This document shows positions 35,101-48,629 of a DNA stretch of 64,000 nt, piece by piece (position 1 is the first letter of the stretch; each line of letters opens with the position of its first letter). The stretch comes from Cryptomeria japonica (lineage: Eukaryota > Streptophyta > Pinopsida > Cupressales > Cupressaceae). The stretch lies in NCBI RefSeq assembly GCF_030272615.1, contig NC_081406.1, positions 248,551,218 through 248,615,217 of the forward strand, given 5' to 3'. Under the pieces are notes generated by a model. The model was not told where the DNA came from. It saw nothing but the letters and a program-made list of their open reading frames with translations, and searched no databases. Both the position numbers and the translations under genes were made by a program.

Positions 35101-35468
35101 CAACAAATAGAATGTACTATAGGTATACAATTTTCTACATTTATTAATTAAATTGTAAATTGCAATACACTGTATAATCAAGGAATGCATTCAATGTGGT
35201 CGTAGCCTAGGATTCTTTACTTATAGATTAATTTTGGGCGATTCATCGCCCTTTATCCAATGCACACTATATTCAACTAGTACAATTTGGAAGAAACTTT
35301 GTTTATATGCAACTTGCTTCATTTCTAATCGCGGCGACACTCATCTTTTTCCATAAACAGCTTGACCGCTCAACTCCCAATAACCAAACAATAGAGAACG
35401 TTTAATTTATGGGAAACATCTTTATCGGGTAAAACAAGACTTATCCAACATTAATGACATTTATGATA

Positions 35469-35988
35469 GGGGAAGGGTACCAGTAGTGGACATAGTTCCA
35501 ATAGTGGACACCTTTTTGTCAACCCAACCCCCCAATACTAGATTGCAAAGGAGCCAAACAAATTGATAATGGAAAGTTCATTAATAAATATCACATGTAC
35601 CAATAGTGGATAATTTTGCACAAATGTCCCAGTAGTGGTGCATAAATGGGCCAGTAGTGGTGCACAAATGGGCTAATTATAGTAAAAAAATTGTCAAAAA
35701 ATGTGATCTACTACTAAGGCATTTGTCCACTACTACTACAAATTTTGAGTTATCTACTTTTGGTGCAAAGGAGTTCATGTATGGGTAGACACTTTGAAAT
35801 GACCACTTTTTGATCTTTCGACACAACGATTTCCACAGCGTGCAACGTCACTACCCAAAAGCTGGATCTTTAGTTATAAGCAGCTAAGTCGTATACAAAG
35901 ACAACCCCAAAAAAATTGAAATCCGATATATGATTTGAGAGTTCTATATACGCGAAGTTAGCTATATCCACTACGGATACCCTTCCCC
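35469..35988. mobile_element. 520-bp MITE with TA target duplication
   Basis: Begins GGGGAAGGGTACCAGTAGTG and ends as its near-perfect inverted repeat (the right end reversed reads GGGGAAGGGTATCCGTAGTG), about 27 bp of terminal inverted repeat. TA flanks both sides. The PME1 copy has the empty site, TTATGATATGCATAA with one TA at 12888-12889, which proves insertion. TA targets point to the Tc1/mariner-pogo group, though the ends do not match the Stowaway consensus CTCCCTCC. Inside, the word AGTAGTGG recurs several times. There is no transposase, so it is non-autonomous. Confidence 0.9.
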
Positions 35989-36370
35989 TATGCATAAAGG
36001 GGGTGGAAGTTTCTTGAGTGGGAATCTTTTTATCGGCTATGGCATTCTACTTTCCGCGTCTAACTTTACATCAAGCAGATTATCATATTTATATATTCTG
36101 CAAATAATCATCACATGTTAGGTAGTGGACCAGAGAATTGAGAAAATAACCTTAGAAGACTTGAAATCTGCAGTAGTAATGGAACCCACTGAGGAGATGA
36201 GATCATACCGCACATAGTCTTGAACACTATTTGACTATCTACTGCCAGCTTATATGCTAAACAAATTGATATACCGAGAGTAATGTGCTCAGTACACCAT
36301 ATTAAATATTAGCTGACAAGATTAGTACCTAAGTAGCAAGATAAGCACCGGAAAGAAGATATCTCCCGTC

Positions 36371-36383
36371 ATTATATATATTT
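36371..36383 (+). promoter_or_regulatory. TATA box of PME2
   Basis: ATTATATATATTT, about 130 bp before the start codon, in the same conserved context as PME1. Confidence 0.6.
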
Positions 36384-36506
36384 GTCTATGTTTATCACTA
36401 ACCCATCAATCATACATATCTGCTTTTCTCGACTTGCATACGAGTATCAGTAGAATCCAGATATAAGTTAGGGTTTCTCCTCAAGAGAGATTGCTTATAA
36501 GGGATT

Positions 36507-39380
36507 ATGGAGAGCTGCTTCAGCATGCAGAATATGGGTTCGCTAATTCAAAGCTCGGGGGCTGCAATCGCACTGGTGGTGATGATAATGTGTGCACCCA
36601 TTGGAATTAATGCAGTCAGCACAAGTAGAGAAGGGAATGTAGAAGCCCAAGAATTGGTAGATGCTGCTGAGGTAGAGAGTGTGTGTAGCAGTACTCTTTA
36701 CCCGGAAAGCTGCATGGCCAGTCTGTCTCCATATTTAACAAGCTCCTCTAAGGCTAAGAATGAGGTGCGTCACATTGCAGTCATGGTGGCCATGAAAGAA
36801 GCAAACAGGGCTTTTGTCCACGCTTCTGCTTTCTTCAATCAAACCAATAACCGCAATGTAAAAATTGCTGTTGGGGATTGTGTGGGGCTCATTGACATTA
36901 CCAAAGACCAGCTTAGTAGCTCTCTTTGCGTATTAAAAAGGGATGAAATTGGGGCAAGGGAGCATAGCGAAGTAAAGACTTTGCTCAGTGCGGCCATCAC
37001 TAACATGGAAACGTGCCATGATGGAGTTCTGGAGAAGTCTGATGGGAAATCAGAGGCTGGGCTGCTGAAGAGTGTGGAAAGAGTGAAAGTATTCGCCAGT
37101 AATTGTCTTGCCATATTGGTGAACTCTGAATCCAATTGGGTGGACAAACTTGCTCTTCCTTCTGAGCCCTTCAAGGAGGAATTTCCGTGGTGGGTTTCTG
37201 TAGCAGATCGGAGAATATTGCAAGCCTCTGCAAATGAGGTAAATGCGGATGTGGTGGTGGCTGCTGATGGATCTGGTAAGTTCAAAACAATCACGGAAGC
37301 CATTAACGCAGCTCCAGCGAAAAGCAACAAGAGGTACGTGATCAAGGTGAAAAAGGGCACTTATAAGGAGAATGTTGAAGTAGGGAAGACAAAGACGAAC
37401 ATACTGCTAATAGGTGAAGGCATGGATAGTACAATTGTGACTGCGAGCAAAAACGTCATAGATGGTTCCACCACTTTCAAGTCTGCCACGTTCGGTAAGC
37501 ACGGAATACTAAACACAGATCTGGTATTGCTGCTTTGTTTAAGGATGACTTCATTTATTGTGATATTGGCATTTGTGCATTTTGAGCCAGTCAGCTCACA
37601 TGTCAATGTTTTTATCTCTAAAATTGGTGCATAGAACCTACCCGACTCATACACTTCATCTGAATCTGTTTCCTCTTATTTGAATAATTTATAAATGCAA
37701 TATGTGTATTTAATTCCTAGGGAGTGGGTGAGGAATATGCATCTAAAAACAAATAGATTCTAGGAGAAGATTCATTGTTAATCAAATGAGCCTTTATTTC
37801 AATGGTAGAATACCCCACAGCAAATGGGAGATTTTAGGTTATCTAATTTATATATATGTTAATTTTTTTACGAATTTGGATCTAATCTTCTATTTTCTAT
37901 GGGAATGCTCTACTTATGTCTTCTTTGGTTTGGATGTGGTTTATTTTCAGCATCTCCTCTTAAGTCATTCTATAAAATATTTGAGGTTCTTAGCTCTTAG
38001 TCTAGTCTAACTGTGATATCATATTGAGTTTTTCATGGACCAAGTAAGATTTGAATATAGGATCTTCCATTTACTGTTGGAGTGCTCTATCACTAAACTA
38101 TTGATCCATCTTTAATGCAGATGTGACTTATTCCCAACAATATAAACTCTACATAAGTATCATATACACAATCTTACATTAAATCTAATCTATAGATAGA
38201 TAGGGATTTCAACATTCACATTAAATATGTGTTTAATTTATTTAATATTTTTCAATATTCTCATATCTATTGTAGTCTTTAATAAATCTATTCAAATGAA
38301 GTAGTTGTCAATTGATCCTTGGTATACTGGTGAAGTTGAATGGTTCTTAATGATTCCACCAGAAATCAAGTATTGTTGAGTGCAAGACTTCAACATTATA
38401 AGAAATGAGACTGGGATCATACTCCATATCAAATAATTACATGTCAATGAATTTATATAAAACCCTTTAAAAACAAATTAGTTTAAATCTCAACTATTGA
38501 ATGCTTTAATGTATTTTATAAATTGTACATGCGAATAGATATTAACCCTTATTTAGGTGTGTTTTCCTGCAAATCATTTATCGTATACAGAGTGTTTGAA
38601 TCTCTACTATCTCCATCATTATCTGCATCATTATTTTGTTTCAGTAAAGCAACTCAGTTGAATTGTGTTTTGTGAAATGCAGCTGTGGTGGGAAAGGGAT
38701 TCATGGCCCAAGATATAGCCTTCGTCAACACTGCCGGTCCAGACAAGCATCAAGCAGTAGCTCTTCGAGTTGGATCCGACCAATCAGTCTTCTACCGTTG
38801 CAAGATCCAAGCATACCAAGACACGCTCTACACACATTCACTTCGTCAATTTTACAGGGAATGCACGATTTTAGGCACTGTGGACTTCATATTCGGCAAC
38901 TCTGCAGTTGTACTCCAGAGCTGCACTGTTCTGCCAAGAAAACCAGGGCAAAACCAAAAGAATGCAATAACGGCACAAGGGAGGACCGATCCCAACCAAA
39001 ATACAGGGATCTCCATTCACAACTGCATCATCAGGGCAGATTCGGACCTTGCTCCTGTACAGAGGTCATTCCCAACATACCTGGGAAGGCCATGGAAGGA
39101 ATACTCAAGAACTGTATACATGCAATCTTCTTTGAGTGACGTTATTAATCCTGCTGGTTGGCTTGAGTGGTCTGGGGATTTTGCATTGAAAACCTTGTAC
39201 TATGGGGAGTACAAGAATACTGGAGCTGGATCTGCAACGGGGAACCGAGTGAAATGGGCTGGGTTTCATGTTATCCAAAGCTCTGCGGAGGCCACTAAGT
39301 TTACAGTAGATGAACTTATACAAGGCAACGAATGGCTGCAGGCATATGGCGTTGATTTCATCGACGGATTGACAAGTTGA
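36507..39380 (+). CDS. Type-I pectin methylesterase PME2 (pro-PME, two exons)
   Basis: Close paralogue of PME1 with the same architecture. Exons 36507-37494 and 38683-39380 (GT-AG intron of 1188 bp) encode 561 residues. The start MESCFSMQNMGS lies six codons upstream of the PME1 start; the ATG at 36525 is an alternative. There follow a signal anchor (about 18-36), a PMEI-like pro-region, RRIL (235-238), and a catalytic domain with GTYKE (284), QAVAL (353), QDTL (375), DFIFG (397) and LGRPW (463). The catalytic set is Q353, Q375, D376, D397 and R465. The canonical LGRPW leucine is present, unlike in PME1. It is intact, with no disabling change seen. Expected site of action is the cell wall, after the pro-region is removed in the secretory path. 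Confidence 0.93.
37495..38682 (+). other. PME2 intron
   Basis: Starts GTAAGC and ends AAATGCAG, at the same codon as in PME1. It is about 200 bp longer through small insertions. Confidence 0.9.
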
Positions 39381-39547
39381 AACAAAAGCTTACCTTGAAT
39401 TTTATCTCTTATCTTTGTACTGTTTTAAACTAAGATAACCGGGGTACCTCTCGATCTAATGCACAAATTAGTTGTATCTCTTTGCTAGATCGTGGAGAAA
39501 TCTAACTTTTCTGCTCTGTTTTGGCTGGTTCTACAGTGGGAAAGGTA

Positions 39548-39553
39548 AATAAA
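39548..39553 (+). terminator. Candidate poly(A) signal of PME2
   Basis: AATAAA in TAAATAAATAAATAAG, about 168 bp after the stop, conserved with PME1. Confidence 0.5.
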
Positions 39554-39559
39554 TAAATA

Positions 39560-42500
39560 AGAATTAGTACCTGTATTCTTCAGTGGCATGTTGGGCCTCC
39601 AAAATATGTTGTTTGATCTTGTGGGACCTCTAGTGTGCATTATGGAAATAAAAAATTGGTTGTATCCTTTGTCAGATTTAGAAATGCATTTCCAGTTGCC
39701 ATATCTTATAGTTGTTAGTGGATGGATGGATATGCTGGTCTATTAGCTTGGCACTGCAACTTTTTTGAATGGTGCAGTTCTATATAGCGTGGGTAAATTG
39801 ACCAATTTCTGTATGTAGCAATAACAATTACTTCTACATCTAACTGCTTAATAATCATCTTTAAAAATAATTACTATATGATAATTAAAAGTTTCATTTG
39901 TATCAATAGTCATTTATTTGTATATCCAATAGTTAAAATTTTAATATTTAATAAAAGGAATTATACAACTTTATTGGTAATCAAAGTGTGGGATTGTTTG
40001 GGTATTTGTGCATAAGTATTGGTAAATATATTTATTAAAGGAATATGGATTGGATCAATTGTGAGCATTTTTTTGGTCATTGTAGCACATGATTATTAGG
40101 AATCTATAAAGAGATACGAGACATCACTTCCAAATGATTATTTGTTTTACCTTTGTACATATAATGACTCCTCTCACATTCATCATAAATATCTATAAGT
40201 TGAAATATGATGTACTATTTAGGAATTTAGGGTGTGCAAAATTAGAGAGGAAACTTAATTGGTCATTTCCCCTACTAATTGTATCATATGATTTAGACTC
40301 TTTTCTTTGAATATGTTTAAGGTATAATAATCACAATATTCTCAATAAACATTAGCTAATAGAAACTTAATATTTCTCTCTCCACATCACAATACTTTAT
40401 ATTATATTTTTAATATTTATTCTTATAATTATGTATTATCAGAATTCAAGTTATTCTAATTAAATTTTGTTAACAACTACCTCTTATATTTAGAATATAT
40501 TATATATTCAAATCATACTTGGCAATCTTAAGTCAAATCATGAAAGGGAGGAGGACAAATGGGATATGACCAGTCCAATAGTGAATGTTATCACCATTTT
40601 CTCAAAATGACAAAGTGTACAAAGAAGAAGAGTTCAAAGTATTTTTCATACAAAAGAAAATTGATGATTCTTGTAGGATTGGTCGAACATCGAAGAAGTA
40701 GAAGGTCTTAGGTTATTGGACCAACTAGGAGTTTAAGCCAAAGTCATAATTGAGAACTTACAAAATATCTTCTATAAAGATACCATTTAGCTAGACAAGA
40801 TTCAATAAAAAGGAGATCCCAACCAAGAAAGAGTGGCAATCACTTTGACCTTCTCTAGAGAAAGTATAAGTCTGTTCTACATTGTTTTAATTGATTGAGA
40901 AAGTATAAGTCTGTTCTACATTGTTTTAATTAATTGATCTTTGATCCAATCATGAAATCAAAAACTCCTGAGAATCGATAACAACTATAGAGCTTTACCA
41001 CTTTCTTTAATTTGGGTTCTTATTTTTATAAATGAATTACTTTTTGAACAATAATTTAGTTGTTTAATTTTTAATTTTTAATTTTCTTTTTAAATTTATA
41101 TTTATTTTTCATCATGATTTCAATCTTTTCATATATACAAACTTTTTTATTTTTCTCTTTGACTGCAATCCTCTAATTCATTTATTATATTTTCATATTT
41201 ATTATACTTGATTCCAATTCAATTATACTCGACCATTTGATGAATTTGAATCAAATGGCCAACAAATGGATGGTTAGTCCATGATAACCAAAGGGTGCCT
41301 GCTTATCCAGCCCATCAATACTGACAATAATACGAACAATTGAGGAGGTTCTGCATCTATCGCACCATTTGTTTGGTACCATGAGTAGTGTCGGTTCCGT
41401 GGTGGGTCTATCTCTTTCCACTCATGTGGCAATGAATAAACAAATATACATCATCTCATGAAGTTTCTTGATGCTGCCATTCATTTACACACTTCAATTT
41501 GCATTCTCGTACATCCTCTCTATTTTGTCAGTTTGGCACCATTGGTGAAGAATCTATGTAGTTGGTAGAGCAAAGTGGAGGAAGCAATTTGGCATGCAGA
41601 TTTGAAGATTCACTTGCACACTTCCCTTCCATATTGATTGCATTTATTACGGATATTCTACAACATTAAAAAAAAAATTGATATGCTGTTCAGTTTACTT
41701 CTTAATCTAACCTTCATTACAATCGATGAATACATTTATCAACATCAACGACAGGCATGATGACTGCATTATTGCTTTAATGGCAGCAGCCTGAGATAGC
41801 AAGGAATATAATGTCACAACCAATTTCACGGGCTGTGCAGTCAGCACCAATCACGTGTAAAAAGATGTGCGCACTAAAAATGTCCTCTGCTCCATTTACT
41901 ACTCTCCCACCTGTAGCACCATCATTTGATGGCAACCTGACATTAAACCCCAAAAAAGAAACCTACAGTCCCTAAATTCGTTTAGTTAGCAAATAGTTTT
42001 AACACTTTGGTGGCACAATGAAGCCAGTGCATCAAAATGTTTTCAGAAAATGCCAAAATTCAAACTGATCCACCTGCTTTTCCGTCACAATAGCAATATT
42101 CTTCATGGCAGACTAAAGACATCTTAAAAGAAGGTCAAAGATTGTGAGGACTGTGTTTGTCTGCTAGTGGATTGTCTTGTTTTATTGTTACAAATATTCT
42201 TATGTTCCTCTTCTCAACACACAAAAACAAATACATGTAATAATTGCAGGTTACAAAGCACATGAGTAACTTCATAGAGTACTGACACTAGGTCGTTAAT
42301 TGCAAGAAGCACGTCTGCAAGCATGTTAAGTCGCATTTGCTAGCGTACTTTGAGCTTGTACCAAAATGGGAGCATTGGAATAGGCTATGGAAATTCAGCA
42401 AAGCATTAAGGATACAAGAACATCATTAAATGTTGTGCGAAGGAATGCAATGATTGTAGGAGAGACCCAAATTGGATTTGTTAAAAAGGGCTTCAAATAG

Positions 42501-42811
42501 TAAATGCAATTGGTAGGTGTAAATGCAGTTTGCATTCCCTGTATGAAGAATGGGAGCTGTGGAATAGGGTGTTGAGATCAATCAAACCATAAAGAATTGG
42601 AATGGAAATATACTTAAATCTTTAGTAATTCGATCTTAAGAATGAAAGGATTTGACATCTCAAACTCTATGCTGTAAAATAGGAAATAGAGTTAACAAAT
42701 TAGCAATCTGCACTAAAATGGGTCACTTGATATTTAATGAGAATTGGTGCACTTAATGAATGGCTTTGCTGGCTAAATCTGTGCATAAGACAAAAGACTC
42801 TAATCAAGTGC
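39560..42811. other. PME2 downstream flank
   Basis: Non-coding counterpart of 16350-18260 and 22370-23770. A 39-bp tandem duplication lies at 40859-40936. No gene seen beyond the exon-like stretch noted at 41785-41950. Confidence 0.6.
40859..40936. repeat. 39-bp tandem duplication
   Basis: AGAAAGTATAAGTCTGTTCT starts at 40859 and at 40898. Confidence 0.9.
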
Positions 42812-42817
42812 ATGATG

Positions 42818-44412
42818 GTGCAGGAGCACCACCTATGAAGGCATGGATCAAGGTCATGTTGGTTGTCAACTAGTCTAGGATGAATGTAATGAGACCCCAT
42901 GGGTCATTGATGTAATTAGTGTAATAGGAGTGTGACAAGTTTTGTCCAAGTGTGGGTGAAATTGTCACTTAGGGTCTTGTAGAACAATGTGGGTCAATAA
43001 GGGCCACAATGGTCTAAATTGTGAGACCAAGTGACCAAAGGGTTGTTTGAGTCATTTTTGATGAAATCAAATCATATGTGATGACTTTAGGGTCCTAAGG
43101 TAGTCCGGAGTCTAAGTTGGTCACAAGTTGCAAAAGTTGTCCATTTTTTGTCATGACAATTTTGCAACTTTGGTTGGTTTTGTACTCCAATGGTTAGTTC
43201 ACTTGAAAATCAGTTGGAGATGGTTGTGGTCATTGGGGAAAAACTTATAAAGGTCCCAAAGACTGAAATATGTAAGGTTGTTGTTAGTTGGAGCATAATA
43301 GGAAATTCTAAGAACCGCTTGATTTTTTGTTTATTCTGCATTGAAGGTAGATTGGAAAGCATGATTATGATATAGATCCTAAAACTATAGTGACTTACCT
43401 TTCTTTTGCAATTTGTTTGAATTTTTGAAGTGATCTTTGTTTTGTTTAGAAAGCAATACTTTACCGGGTGGTTTGAAACCCTTAAAACCCTAGGTTTTGA
43501 CTAATGTAATGGACTTTGGCCCATCAATTCTCAGTCTAGAATCTTGAAACTATGGAATATGATAGGCCTCTGTATGATAGGTCACAATATAGTGCCCAAA
43601 GTTTGCTCCAACATTTTGGTGTGTTTGATGAAGAATCCATAGGTTTGGCATCATCATGTGACAGACCGGTTGAATGAGGACAGTGCATGTGAATTGAGTT
43701 GTAGAGCATAGGGAAGTGGTTTGAATGTTGTAGAAGAGTGTTTTGGAGGTTGATATAACATTCCATGGTTATGGAAAGTCATCAAGTAGGAAGATCATAC
43801 AAGATTTCAGAAAGGGTCCAGTCAAGAAGGCCTAATAGTCCTATCAGGTCAGTAGGTGTAGTATAGGTTGGGATATCTGCAAATTGGCTTGGAACCTAAA
43901 AGTGAGATATTATTGATAACTCCCAAAAGGGTGTTAGGAAATACCATTTGTTTGTCTAGATCCTTTGGGAATCAAAAGTTATTACCCGATTACCCCAAAA
44001 GGAGGCCTAATTGCAATTAGGTCTGTCTATGAGCAAGGGAGACAATATTGATGGTACGGAGAGTATAGACCATGTAATCCTATTTCATTTGTGTCAAGAT
44101 GTTGTAAGAACACCCCTCCAAGGGTTGGTGTGTTGAATTGGTCAAGTGGACCCTTCAAACCCCTAAATCCTAGTAGTAGCCCACTCATGTAAGCAAAGGT
44201 GTGTGTAGTCACTCAAGACTTGTGAGTGTTTTGTTATTTGGAAGGGGACATATTGGAGCCATTGAGTCTCCTAAGGTATTTTTAAGTGACATAGAACTGT
44301 AGATTGACTAGGTGTTGTGTAGGACCCTTTGGTAGTAGAGTTTTGGTTTAGTTGTGAACCTTAGAGGTTGATTGGTTCAAGGTTATCCTTTTAGTCTAAT
44401 ACCTCCTCATCA
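42818..44412. mobile_element. 1.6-kb insertion with ATGATG target duplication (probable solo LTR)
   Basis: Absent from the matching place in the third copy (about 23764), where CATGATGAGACATTTAATA is continuous. Here ATGATG (42812-42817) and ATGATG (44413-44418) flank a 1595-bp insert running from GTGCAGGAGCACC to CCTCCTCATCA. It has no coding capacity. A TG...CA boundary one base inside the left end, together with the lack of ORFs, suggests a solo LTR, but the family is not recognised. Confidence 0.65.
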
Positions 44413-45410
44413 ATGATGAGACATTTAATAAAAAAATTATATTTACAAATCAAGTAATGAATTTAAGTTATTTAGTCTATATTACACATAAAGCTTTGGG
44501 CTTAGACAAATTTGGTATAGTTGAAGCTAAAACTATCGTGAAACAAACTCATTAAGTATGTAATAATTGTAGATGGTTTAAGGTAGACTACAGACAAAGT
44601 TTTCATGCCATGAAAAAAAGGTAGACTACAAATAAAAAAAACGTAGACTACAGACAAAGTTTTCATGCCACGAACAAATGTAGTGTAGTTCAAGATGAAA
44701 CTATAATGAAATAAACTCAACAGAAATGAAGAAACTGTATAACCAATGAAATATAATGCAAAGAGAGGATAAAGTTACAATGCAAATGTGCCAACTTTTG
44801 AGATAATAGGCAAGAAAATTGTAACATATATTTCATTCCATTGTAAATATTGGGTTTTGACTATTCAAACTGAATTGAGTATCAATTTGAAGTTTTGCAT
44901 AACAAAGTTGACATCATGAGTTTGAAAGGTGAAGAATAAAAACATATGTTGTTTACATAGACAAAAATGTAGTTAACATTCCTAAAAGTGCTATGCAAAA
45001 TAATAGATTAAAGGTTTTGTATTACAAAGTACTTATGGTCTGACAATGTGAACAATTGTGATGTTCACAACTAATGTGTACGCGCCATAGATTTACAATT
45101 TGCACAACATAAATATTATTGGTGAAATGTTTTGTTAGTATTGTTCATATGTTATTTCTATGATTTCGGGGAAATTTGGTTTAAGAATATCTCCTTGTAG
45201 AGAACAATCAATATTGCCTTCTTGCATATGTAGGTACATATTATACTGTGATGGTAGAGGAGGGTTGTGTGGTTTTATTGCAAAATGTGCAATGGATAGG
45301 GTTTATGTCAATAGCAGTGTCAATTTGCCAAATGAAAATGAATGGTGGTATGTTCTACAATTGATCTCATAAAGGGGAAAATGAACACTCTTTTCTTTGA
45401 GTGTGCTAGT

Positions 45411-48208
45411 TGTAGACACTAAAAATTGGTAAACACCTACATTCTTCATTTTTAACCTAATCGTGCATATAGTCTTTATTATGCACAAAACCTGTCTCAC
45501 TTTGCCTTTCCCATTTTCCATCCCAATGATATCATTCTCTCCCAGTTTTGAGATTATGATATCAGTTTGTGCTCAGATTCATCCCCTTTATGTCAGTTCA
45601 TTCCCTTTTCGATTCTACATAGTTAATTTGCCTAAATTTGTCCCGATAGGTCATTTTGCTCCCATTTTGACCTTGTTGCTTCACCTTTCCAATTTTCTGT
45701 CTAGACCGTATTATTTTCTCTCCATTTAGAGTCTAGGATTTCATTTTGTCCTCAACTTCATCTCCTTGGTGTCATTTCATTCCCTTCTTCATTAGATGAT
45801 GTCGAGTTTGTCCCAAACCTTGCCTCAATTAGGTCATTTTACTTCCTTTTTTAGTCCTATTGCTTCCTACTGCCCATTTTCTATCCCGTTGGCATCATTT
45901 TCTCCCAATTCCAATTTATGACATCATTTTGACCTCTTCTCATACCCCATGGCTTTACATTCGTCCCTTTTTCGTTTGTTGAGCCACTTTGACCCGATTT
46001 ACCCATGTTTACTTAGTTTTAGCCGGTTTGACCTAATTTTCCCATTTTCGCTCAATTCTTTTCATTTTTCATTCAAACCTTTCCAATTATTCCCAATTTC
46101 ACCTAGTTGGACCAAAAATGACTTAATTTGACCTAATTAAGGTCTCTGAACATTAGTTTGACTAATTTTCCATTTTAGTTTTAATTAATTATTTAATTAA
46201 TTAAAGCAATAATTATTAATTATTCTTCCTAAGCACTTAATCATTCATCATTAACCATCTCATTTTTAATATTAATTAAATAATTTATATTATTTAATTA
46301 ATTTTGAAGTCACACTTTAATTAAATAACTTTTATTATTTAATTAAATGTTCAATTTCTATCTCCCATAATTGAATAGTTTATTTAAATTATTTAATTAG
46401 ATAATTATGTCATCATATTTAAATGAATATATTTATTTAATTATTTGTCTCCTAATTTTCAAAATGGAAACAAATATTTTATTTGTTTTATGCGATCTTC
46501 CCCAAATCTTCCTAATTTTCAAAAATGAGAAACTAATATCATCTTTGATTTTCAAAAAATCCATCTTTTTGAAAATATCTCATTTATCTTAATTTTAATT
46601 TAAAAAATGAGTATACATCCTTGAAAATCTGTTTTTTGCTTTTTCTTTTATTTTTCCTTGTCATCTTGATCCTTCCTCGAATGGGAGCTTCGTTGTTCAC
46701 TCAATCAGGTCCATCTATCTAACCAAAAATCTTTTCGATCTTGTCAATCTGTAGAGTCCCGAGTTTCCTATAAATTGGGACTTATGTTTCAATTAATTCA
46801 TCTAGTTTTAGCATTGTTATTCTATCCAATTAGCAATTTAACTTTCATGCATTTTTAATCTAGTCAATAAGATAGTAATTAGCATCATCATTTTGTCATT
46901 CATTCACGTTCCTAGTAAATATCGTCTATCTTATCCTTGATTTCACTTTGTATTTGCATCTGCATGATGAGAGCAACAGATTGAACTTGGAGATGAAAGG
47001 AAGAACAACGAAGTTAAACTGAAGAAGGACAGACAAACAGTTTGCATCTTAATTTAGGATTCATTGTAGTTATTTTGTTGGTTAGATTGGGATATGTATA
47101 CACTCAAATTTGGCTATGAATAATTAAATAAATACTTATTATTTATTTAATGTTAATTTCTCTATTTAATAATTAAATTAAAATTTTTAATTATTTAATT
47201 CATTTTAATGCTTATTCTTCTATTAAATAATTAAATTGAGAAGTTTAATTAATTTAGTTCATTTAATCATTCTTTTAATTCAATCTTATTGAATATTTAA
47301 TATTTAATCATGCACTATGCATTCTTCTAAAGTCTCCATTAATTAAATAATTCTACAATTATTTAATCTTCTTTTCCACCTCACTTCATCTCCACATCAC
47401 TCAATCTTGCCAACTCACAATTTTGTGACTAAACAAATTATTAATCTTCAATTATTAAATAGCCATACTTATCTTCAACTTGCATCTCCTAAATGAAATA
47501 ATGTGTACGTACACACATTTTCAACTTTCCTATATTCTCTCCATCACTCCTACATCTTTGGAGGAAGTAGAGTCCAGTTGTCTCAACATCCGTGAGTCTT
47601 CTCCAAACATCCTATATTCTCTCAAGTCTTCAACTCCAGTCAAGGTGAGCCTTCTAACACTTGGCCTCTCCTTCCACCTTTTTCTCTCACATTCCAACCA
47701 ATCTCTCCATAGCCATCAATCTTGAAAGATTTAATCTCAACCATTGATTTGTGCCACATGAGATTTTTGCTCATAAAAATCTATTAAAAAAAGGCATTTC
47801 TTGAGCATTTTGAATCTAATAGTCATCGAGGATTTATCTTACATTCACATGAGTTTAGAGTAATCAAGCATTTTAGCAATTTACAGTGTGCCTTTGGAAT
47901 TTTAGCTTAATTATTTTCATATGGTTTTGCACACTCATTTAGCTTCTATCAAACATCTAGTTATCAGTCCATTCATCAAATTGTCATCTTAGAAGCAACT
48001 ACAGTGCAGTCTAAGAGAAAATATATGCAACCAAGTTCAAATGGTGATAGGACACAATGGTACAGTAAGTGAAGGTATAATGTTCTAAGTTTTAAATCCT
48101 TTATTTGTTTCTTTGGTAACTTTTCAAGTATTCTGTAGGATTCTCTTGTTATTTGTGAAAATTAATCAATCTTGCAGGTTCACTTTTGAAGTATATTTCC
48201 AGGTTACA
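45411..48208 (+). repeat. Gypsy-type LTR, copy 2 (isolated)
   Basis: 2798 bp, aligned end to end with 24621-27406 and preceded by the same duplicated flank. No primer site or leader follows, so it stands alone, either as a solo LTR or as an LTR cut at the duplication edge. No clear target duplication is visible. Confidence 0.8.
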
Positions 48209-48629
48209 TAGGATATATCAGTGTGATTGATTAATTGTTTTCATGATTGTCTTAATTAGATCTTGCATGCTTTGGTTTGATTGTTCTGAACCACGAGGAC
48301 TTCACTTAGTGAACCTGGGTTATATCATGTGCATTCATGGCATACTAAAAAATCCCCCTATTTTCAAAAAAATATTTCCCTAGAATTCTTTTTATCCACC
48401 CCCACCCAATACATAACCTGAATTAAAAGCCCTTATTTTCACCAAATATTGCATTTTTTTATAGCCCAAATTAAAAACCCCTCTATTTTCACCGATAAGC
48501 AATATATTGTACCCTTATTTTTAGAATATTAAACCCCCTAATATGAACCCATGTGATATGATATTGCCTAGCCAGTGGCGCCCCTATGTTTTGACCATCC
48601 CAAGTTCTCCTGATCCACACCAATAAATA
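48209..48629. other. Spacer between LTR and LINE 3' end
   Basis: Low-complexity sequence. CCCCTATTTTCA-type words recur between 48355 and 48530. No gene recognised. Confidence 0.4.

Larger units (their letters stand above)
33630..45410 (+). repeat. Duplication unit 2 (contains PME2)
   Basis: Collinear with 11010-20140 and, in its right part, with 21836-24620. It carries two insertions absent from the others: a MITE (35469-35988) and a 1.6-kb element (42818-44412). It ends at the same LTR border as the third copy. Confidence 0.8.

Noticed and set aside
35469-35988. Stowaway assignment for the MITE
   Set aside because: The TA duplication fits, but the ends do not match the Stowaway CTCCCTCC consensus.
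36839-37360. 173-codon minus-strand frame opposite PME2 exon 1
   Set aside because: Antisense shadow. The plus-strand PME frame has all family motifs and conserved splice sites.
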